DNA from: Clostridiales bacterium | GTDB taxonomy: Bacteria; Bacillota_A; Clostridia; Lachnospirales; Bianqueaceae | NCBI GenBank assembly: GCA_019423265.1 | Contig: JAHZBS010000076.1 | Span: 1-10,583 of the forward strand | DNA length: 10,583 bases | Direction of reading: 5' to 3' | Shown here: positions 6,810 through 10,583 of the stretch, piece by piece | Layout: each line of letters starts with the position of its first letter | Numbering within the stretch: the stretch's first letter is position 1 | The notes under the pieces: model-generated | Told to the model about the DNA's origin: nothing | The model's database searches: none | The model's input: the letters and a program-made list of their open reading frames with translations, nothing else | Translations under genes and position numbers: made by a program

Positions 6810-6865
6810 AGATGTCAAGATTTTTACGGGCGTATGTAATTTGCCGGAAGGGGAGAGAAGTTATT

Positions 6866-7201
6866 ATGATGAAAGTAGGTATTATTCGTTGTATGCAGAC
6901 AGAGGATTTTTGCCCCGGCACAACAGATTTCAAAGCGGTTCGGGAGAAGATGGGCGCATTTGCGGAGGTTCAGGAAGAAATTGAAGTCGTTGGTTTTGTC
7001 AACTGCGGCGGATGTCCGGGAAAGAAAGCGGTGCTTCGTGCAAAAGAGCTGGTAAAACGGGGCGCAGACACGATTGCGTTCGCTTCCTGTATCCAGAAAG
7101 GTACGCCGATTGGCTACGCCTGCCCTTTTGCCAAACGTATGAAAATGATTGTGCAGGCTGCTGTTGGAGAAGAGATTCGGATTTTAGATTATACACATTA
7201 G
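6866..7201 (+). CDS. CGGC-domain protein, function unknown
   Basis: The 111-residue protein looks like the small CGGC-domain family, named after its conserved Cys-Gly-Gly-Cys motif, here at 47-50 in VNCGGCPG. Other cysteines are C9 (IIRCMQ), C16 (FCPGT), C75 (ASCIQKG) and C86 (ACPF). Five of the six precede or form conserved-looking turns, which suggests metal or iron-sulfur binding or thiol redox chemistry; the biochemical role is unknown to me. I place the start at the ATG at 6866, after AAGGGGAG (6848-6855). The in-frame ATG at 6812 lies only about three bases from the predicted transcription start and has no ribosome binding site. It is the first gene of the NrdR-controlled operon and ends 15 bases before nrdG, so a role in anaerobic dNTP synthesis is a fair inference. 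Confidence 0.8.
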   Translation: MMKVGIIRCMQTEDFCPGTTDFKAVREKMGAFAEVQEEIEVVGFVNCGGCPGKKAVLRAKELVKRGADTIAFASCIQKGTPIGYACPFAKRMKMIVQAAVGEEIRILDYTH

Positions 7202-7216
7202 CAGAGGCGGCCAATT

Positions 7217-7912
7217 ATGAAAATCGGCGGATTTCAAAAACTGACTCTCTTAGATTACCCCGGTCAGGTTGCCTGCATTGTTTTTACAAAGGGATGTAAT
7301 TTTCGCTGTCCATTCTGCCACAATGCCGGTCTGGTTCTGCCTCAGCAGGAGGAATGTGACATTGCGGAGGAGGCGGTTCTTTTTTACCTGCAAAGGAGAA
7401 AGCATATACTGGACGGAGTGGTGATGACAGGCGGCGAGCCTTTGATCTGGCCTGATCTTTCCGGCTTCTTACGCAAAGTGCGTGGGTTGGGATACAAAAT
7501 AAAGCTGGATACAAACGGAAGTTTTCCGGAGCGTTTGAAGGCGCTGCTGGACTTTGGGCTGGTTGATTATGTAGCGATGGATATAAAACAGACTCCTGAA
7601 CGGTATGAAGACGCTTCCGGTGCGAATCATAAAGAGGTTGTCCCGCTGGTTGAGCAGAGCCTGCGTTTGCTTACAGATTCAGGGATTCCCTTTGAACTTC
7701 GTACAACGGTTGTAAAAGGGATTCACACATTAAAGGATATGACCGCCCTTGCAAAATGGATTGGAAATGTAGCACCGTACTATTTGCAGCCCTATGTGAA
7801 TTCAGAGCATATTCTTTCCCCGGAGGGCCTTTTCTCTTTTTCGGAGAAAGAATTGGAAGAAATATTATCAGAAGTCAAACTCTACTGCCCCTCGGCAGCA
7901 TTGCGGAAATAA
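7217..7912 (+). CDS. nrdG: Anaerobic ribonucleoside-triphosphate reductase activating protein (NrdG)
   Basis: NrdG is a radical-SAM activase that uses a [4Fe-4S] cluster and S-adenosylmethionine to create the glycyl radical on NrdD. The 231-residue protein has the cluster motif C27-x3-C31-x2-C34 (GCNFRCPFC) and the SAM-binding TGGEP (71-75). It also carries the DIKQTPERY stretch typical of the longer NrdG2-type activases found in many anaerobes. The start at 7217 follows a weak AGAGG (7203-7207). It lies between the CGGC gene and its substrate nrdD, 47 bases upstream of the latter. Its length exceeds that of E. coli NrdG (about 154 residues), which fits the NrdG2 subgroup. A pyruvate formate-lyase activase is the main alternative, but the direct neighbour nrdD decides the assignment. 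Confidence 0.92.
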   Translation: MKIGGFQKLTLLDYPGQVACIVFTKGCNFRCPFCHNAGLVLPQQEECDIAEEAVLFYLQRRKHILDGVVMTGGEPLIWPDLSGFLRKVRGLGYKIKLDTNGSFPERLKALLDFGLVDYVAMDIKQTPERYEDASGANHKEVVPLVEQSLRLLTDSGIPFELRTTVVKGIHTLKDMTALAKWIGNVAPYYLQPYVNSEHILSPEGLFSFSEKELEEILSEVKLYCPSAALRK

Positions 7913-7959
7913 GAGATACCACTTCAGGTGCAATCAGGCAGAAAGGATAGGAAAAATTT

Positions 7960-10023
7960 ATGGAAGATTATCTAGTTGTGAAACGAGATGGAAAAAAGGT
8001 GGATTTTGAACTTCAAAAGATCATTTCCGCCATGGGGAAGGCTTTTAAGGCGTTGGACAAGCATACCCATTCCTCCGTGATCGAATTGCTGGCAATACAG
8101 GTCACAGCGGATTTTGACAGCAAAGTCACGGATAACTGCATTTCCGTTGAGGATATTCAGGACAGTGTGGAAAAAGTCTTATCGCAAACCGGATACCCGG
8201 ACGTGGCAAAGGCATATATCCTGTACCGCCGCCAGAGGGAAAAGCTGCGTCAAACGCAGTCTACGCTTTTGGATTATAAAAAGACCGTGGATAATTATTT
8301 GCAGGTCAATGACTGGCGTGTAAAGGAAAATTCCACTGTTACCTATTCCGTAGGCGGTCTGATTCTATCCAATTCCGGCGCTATGACAGCAAATTACTGG
8401 CTCTCGGAAGTCTATGATGATGAAATTGCAAATGCCCACCGAAATGCGGAACTGCATATCCACGATTTGTCTATGCTGACAGGATATTGCGCTGGATGGT
8501 CGCTGAAGCAGTTGATCCAGGAGGGGCTGGGCGGTGTTCCCGGAAAAATCACTTCCGCTCCGGCGAAGCATCTTGCCACATTGTGTAATCAGATGGTAAA
8601 CTTTTTGGGCATTATGCAGAACGAGTGGGCAGGGGCGCAGGCGTTTTCATCCTTTGATACCTATCTTGCTCCTTTTGTAAAAGTGGATAATCTGACCTAT
8701 GATCAGGTCAAGAAATGCATCGAATCCTTTATCTATGGAGTAAATACTCCCTCCCGCTGGGGAACGCAGGCTCCTTTTTCCAATATCACGCTGGACTGGA
8801 CTGTACCCTCTGATCTTGCGGAATTGCCGGCCATTGTCGGCGGGAAAGAAATGCCGTTCAAGTATAAAGACTGTAAAAGGGAAATGGATATGGTCAATAA
8901 GGCGTTTATCGAGGTCATGGTGGGAGGTGACGCCGAGGGGCGCGGCTTCCAATATCCGATTCCCACCTATTCCATCACAAAAGATTTTGACTGGTCAGAT
9001 ACGGAAAATAACCGCCTTTTGTTTGAAATGACGGCGAAATATGGCACGCCTTATTTCTCCAACTACATCAACAGCGATATGCAGCCCAGTGATATCCGAA
9101 GTATGTGTTGCCGCCTGCGTCTTGATCTGCGGGAACTTCGAAAAAAGACAGGCGGTTATTTCGGCAGCGGGGAAAGTACGGGATCGGTTGGGGTTGTCAC
9201 AGTCAACCTGCCCCGGATTGCCTATCTTGCAAAAGACGAGGCAGACTTCTTTGACCGTCTGGACAGATTGATGGATATTGCGGCGCGTTCTCTGAAAGTC
9301 AAAAGAACGGTAATCGGAAACCTGCTGGAAAATGGGCTTTATCCGTATACCAAACACTATCTTGGAAATTTCGATCATCATTTTTCCACGATTGGGCTTG
9401 TTGGAATGAATGAGACCGGATTAAATGCACGGTGGCTTGGAGAGGATATGACCTGCCCGGAAACGCAGGCTTTTGCCGCAAAGGTACTGAATCATATGCG
9501 GGAGCGCCTTTCGGATTATCAGGAACAATATGGGGATCTGTATAATCTGGAGGCAACACCTGCTGAGTCTACCGCTTACCGGCTGGCGAAGCACGATGTG
9601 GAACAGTTTCCTGACATAAAAACAGCAGCAGAGCCGGGTGGTACGCCTTACTATACCAACAGCTCCCATTTACCGGTTGGTTATACGGACGATCTGTTTT
9701 CAGCGCTGGATATTCAGGATGAACTTCAAACTCTATATACTTCCGGTACTGTATTCCATGCCTTTTTGGGCGAGCGCGTATCTGACTGGCAGACAGCCGC
9801 AAAATTAGTACGAAAGATTGCTGAAAATTACCGTCTGCCCTATTACACACTTTCTCCGACTTACTCCATTTGTAAAGAGCATGGGTATTTAACCGGAGAA
9901 CAGCCGGAATGTCCGATCTGCCATAAAAAGACAGAAGTATATAGCCGGATTACCGGTTATTACCGTCCGGTTCAGAACTGGAACGATGGGAAAGCACAGG
10001 AGTATAGGCAGAGGAAGAACTAG
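7960..10023 (+). CDS. nrdD: Class III anaerobic ribonucleoside-triphosphate reductase (NrdD)
   Basis: NrdD reduces ribonucleoside triphosphates to dNTPs without oxygen, using a glycyl radical made by NrdG. The 687-residue protein starts with an ATP-cone regulatory domain (about 4-95, VVKRDGKK), which senses ATP/dATP. The ten-stranded barrel follows, with C177 (LTGYCAGW) and the MCCRL motif (382-386), which likely holds the thiyl-radical cysteine. A zinc-site pattern C638-x2-H641 and C651-x2-C654 precedes the glycyl-radical loop SRITGYYRP with G666. AGGA (7949-7952) lies seven bases before the ATG. The C-terminal loop differs from the E. coli type and suits the thioredoxin-dependent subgroup. 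The reading frame stops at TAG (10021-10023), and a thioredoxin-like domain continues in the same frame. The NrdD domain itself looks complete. Confidence 0.95.
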   Translation: MEDYLVVKRDGKKVDFELQKIISAMGKAFKALDKHTHSSVIELLAIQVTADFDSKVTDNCISVEDIQDSVEKVLSQTGYPDVAKAYILYRRQREKLRQTQSTLLDYKKTVDNYLQVNDWRVKENSTVTYSVGGLILSNSGAMTANYWLSEVYDDEIANAHRNAELHIHDLSMLTGYCAGWSLKQLIQEGLGGVPGKITSAPAKHLATLCNQMVNFLGIMQNEWAGAQAFSSFDTYLAPFVKVDNLTYDQVKKCIESFIYGVNTPSRWGTQAPFSNITLDWTVPSDLAELPAIVGGKEMPFKYKDCKREMDMVNKAFIEVMVGGDAEGRGFQYPIPTYSITKDFDWSDTENNRLLFEMTAKYGTPYFSNYINSDMQPSDIRSMCCRLRLDLRELRKKTGGYFGSGESTGSVGVVTVNLPRIAYLAKDEADFFDRLDRLMDIAARSLKVKRTVIGNLLENGLYPYTKHYLGNFDHHFSTIGLVGMNETGLNARWLGEDMTCPETQAFAAKVLNHMRERLSDYQEQYGDLYNLEATPAESTAYRLAKHDVEQFPDIKTAAEPGGTPYYTNSSHLPVGYTDDLFSALDIQDELQTLYTSGTVFHAFLGERVSDWQTAAKLVRKIAENYRLPYYTLSPTYSICKEHGYLTGEQPECPICHKKTEVYSRITGYYRPVQNWNDGKAQEYRQRKN
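10021..10023 (+). other. In-frame amber codon between NrdD and the thioredoxin-like domain
   Basis: The codons read Arg-Lys-Asn-TAG-Gln-Phe-Ile-Lys, and the frame then stays open for 106 codons to the TAA at 10342-10344. One base change (TAG to TAT or TAC) would give Tyr and a single fusion of about 794 residues. The bases after the stop, CAGTTC, are close to the CARYYA context known from viral readthrough sites in eukaryotes; whether that matters in bacteria is unknown. Confidence 0.85.
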
Positions 10024-10038
10024 CAGTTCATAAAGTCG

Positions 10039-10344
10039 GTGGTCTCGGCCATAGATGTCGTATCAGCTGCTGTGGCTGCTAAAAAAGAGGACAGCAAGCA
10101 GCAAAAAGAAAATTATTCATTTAAGTTGTTTACTACTGCTACATGTCCAAACTGTCGCATTGCAAAGGAGAAACTCCGTCAGGCAGAGCTTTTTCCAGAA
10201 GTGATTTTAGCAGAGGAACAACCAGAACTTTGCACACAATATGGTATTTTGCAGGCGCCGACTTTAGCAGTAGAAAACGGTCATAGCGTTTCCCTGCATA
10301 TGGGTATATCGGAGATACTTCAATTCATTGCTGATCTTGAATAA
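10039..10344 (+). CDS. Thioredoxin/glutaredoxin-like domain, probably once the C-terminus of NrdD
   Basis: The frame encodes a thioredoxin-fold domain with the redox motif CPNC (36-39) after LFTTAT, and the cis-proline motif QAPT (72-75). This is the expected electron donor for a formate-independent class III reductase, passing electrons from NADPH or ferredoxin to NrdD. Residues 7-27 form a polar, Ala/Lys-rich linker of the kind that joins fused domains. The first possible start is a GTG at 10039, but no good ribosome binding site precedes it, and no in-frame ATG occurs before the active site. It shares the frame of nrdD, separated by one TAG. So it is either made by readthrough, by weak reinitiation, or is the cut-off half of a broken fusion. 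The fold motifs are intact, which argues against long decay. Confidence 0.7.
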   Translation: MVSAIDVVSAAVAAKKEDSKQQKENYSFKLFTTATCPNCRIAKEKLRQAELFPEVILAEEQPELCTQYGILQAPTLAVENGHSVSLHMGISEILQFIADLE

Positions 10345-10358
10345 ACGTAGCGAAGCCA

Positions 10359-10399
10359 AGGAGGGCGCCTTGCTGAATGACTCAGCCAGGCGCCCTCCT
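10359..10399. repeat. Long perfect hairpin between convergent nrd and rpmB genes
   Basis: AGGAGGGCGCCT (10359-10370) pairs perfectly with AGGCGCCCTCCT (10388-10399). After one mismatch GCTGA (10372-10376) pairs with TCAGC (10382-10386) around the loop ATGAC. It lies between two convergent genes and may serve both as a transcript end. Neither strand has a T tract directly after the stem, so it is not a canonical intrinsic terminator. A short T run occurs on the + strand only at about 10414-10418. Confidence 0.7.
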
Positions 10400-10448
10400 G
10401 CCGCAATTCTTCATTTTTGTATAGGGATTGCTCTCCTCCAAAGCGCGA

Positions 10449-10583
10449 TTACGCTCTTGTAACCTTGTTGGATCGTAAACAGCGAGCACATACATGAAGT
10501 GTTTTCGGGGTTCCGTTCACGATAGCTTTCACGGTACGAATATTGGGTTTCCACTGTCTGTTCGATCGTCTATGAGAATGGCT
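10449..10583 (-). CDS. rpmB: Ribosomal protein L28, C-terminal part
   Basis: On the - strand the last 44 codons of a 50S ribosomal protein L28 gene enter from the right edge and end with TAA at 10451-10449. The translation contains SHSHRRSNRQWKPNIR, then IVNGTP and the Cys pair VCARCLRS, and ends KVTRA, as expected for bacterial L28. The N-terminal part lies outside the window. In B. subtilis rpmB is convergent with the prkC-rsgA-rpe-thiN-spoVM block and lies right beside it. Here the nrd operon lies between them. Confidence 0.93.
   Translation of the reverse strand, partial: SHSHRRSNRQWKPNIRTVKAIVNGTPKTLHVCARCLRSNKVTRA

Noticed and set aside
6812..6865. N-terminal extension of the CGGC protein from the ATG at 6812
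   Set aside because: That ATG lies almost at the predicted transcription start and has no ribosome binding site; homology-like sequence begins at MKVGIIRC.
10021..10023. TAG read as pyrrolysine or as a reassigned sense codon
   Set aside because: TAG also ends stp, rpe and the CGGC gene at their expected family lengths, so it is an ordinary stop here; no pyl genes are in view.
10024..10090. A frameshift rather than a stop codon as the cause of the nrdD/redoxin split
   Set aside because: The redoxin is in the same frame as nrdD, so no shift is needed; the alternative frame closes quickly and gives no redoxin.

Overview
The window looks like chromosomal DNA of an anaerobic Bacillota bacterium, most likely class Clostridia and perhaps Oscillospiraceae-like. 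The reasons are strong AGGAGG-type ribosome binding sites, a conserved Firmicutes housekeeping block, and an oxygen-sensitive class III ribonucleotide reductase. No phage genes, transposase, tRNA, rRNA or CRISPR array were seen.

Bases 1-6282 hold the left block, all on the + strand and fairly G+C-rich. A promoter (81-109) and a terminator-like hairpin with a T tract (123-164) precede rlmN. Then come stp/prpC (PP2C phosphatase), prkC (PASTA Ser/Thr kinase), rsgA (ribosome assembly GTPase), rpe (ribulose-phosphate epimerase) and thiN (thiamine pyrophosphokinase). Spacing is tight: stp and prkC overlap by 8 bases and rpe abuts thiN. The block therefore links ribosome modification and assembly with a reversible cell-envelope kinase/phosphatase switch. 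It is the arrangement known from Bacillus subtilis, where it ends with spoVM and a convergent rpmB.

Bases 6283-6646 hold a small predicted membrane protein (6371-6586). Its ribosome binding site lies inside a 10-bp hairpin. A good intrinsic terminator follows (6616-6646).

Bases 6647-10344 hold an anaerobic dNTP-synthesis operon, visibly more A+T-rich than the left block. It has two NrdR-type operator boxes 32 bases apart, with the downstream box covering the -35 of a near-ideal promoter. The genes are a CGGC-domain protein, the radical-SAM activase nrdG, the glycyl-radical reductase nrdD, and a thioredoxin-like domain. The thioredoxin-like part is in the same frame as nrdD and is separated from it only by one TAG codon, so it looks like a NrdD-thioredoxin fusion cut by an amber codon. 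This is the most unusual point in the window.

Bases 10345-10583 hold a long perfect hairpin and the 3' end of rpmB (ribosomal protein L28) on the - strand. Since rpmB normally sits next to the left block, the nrd operon appears to have been inserted into a conserved neighbourhood.
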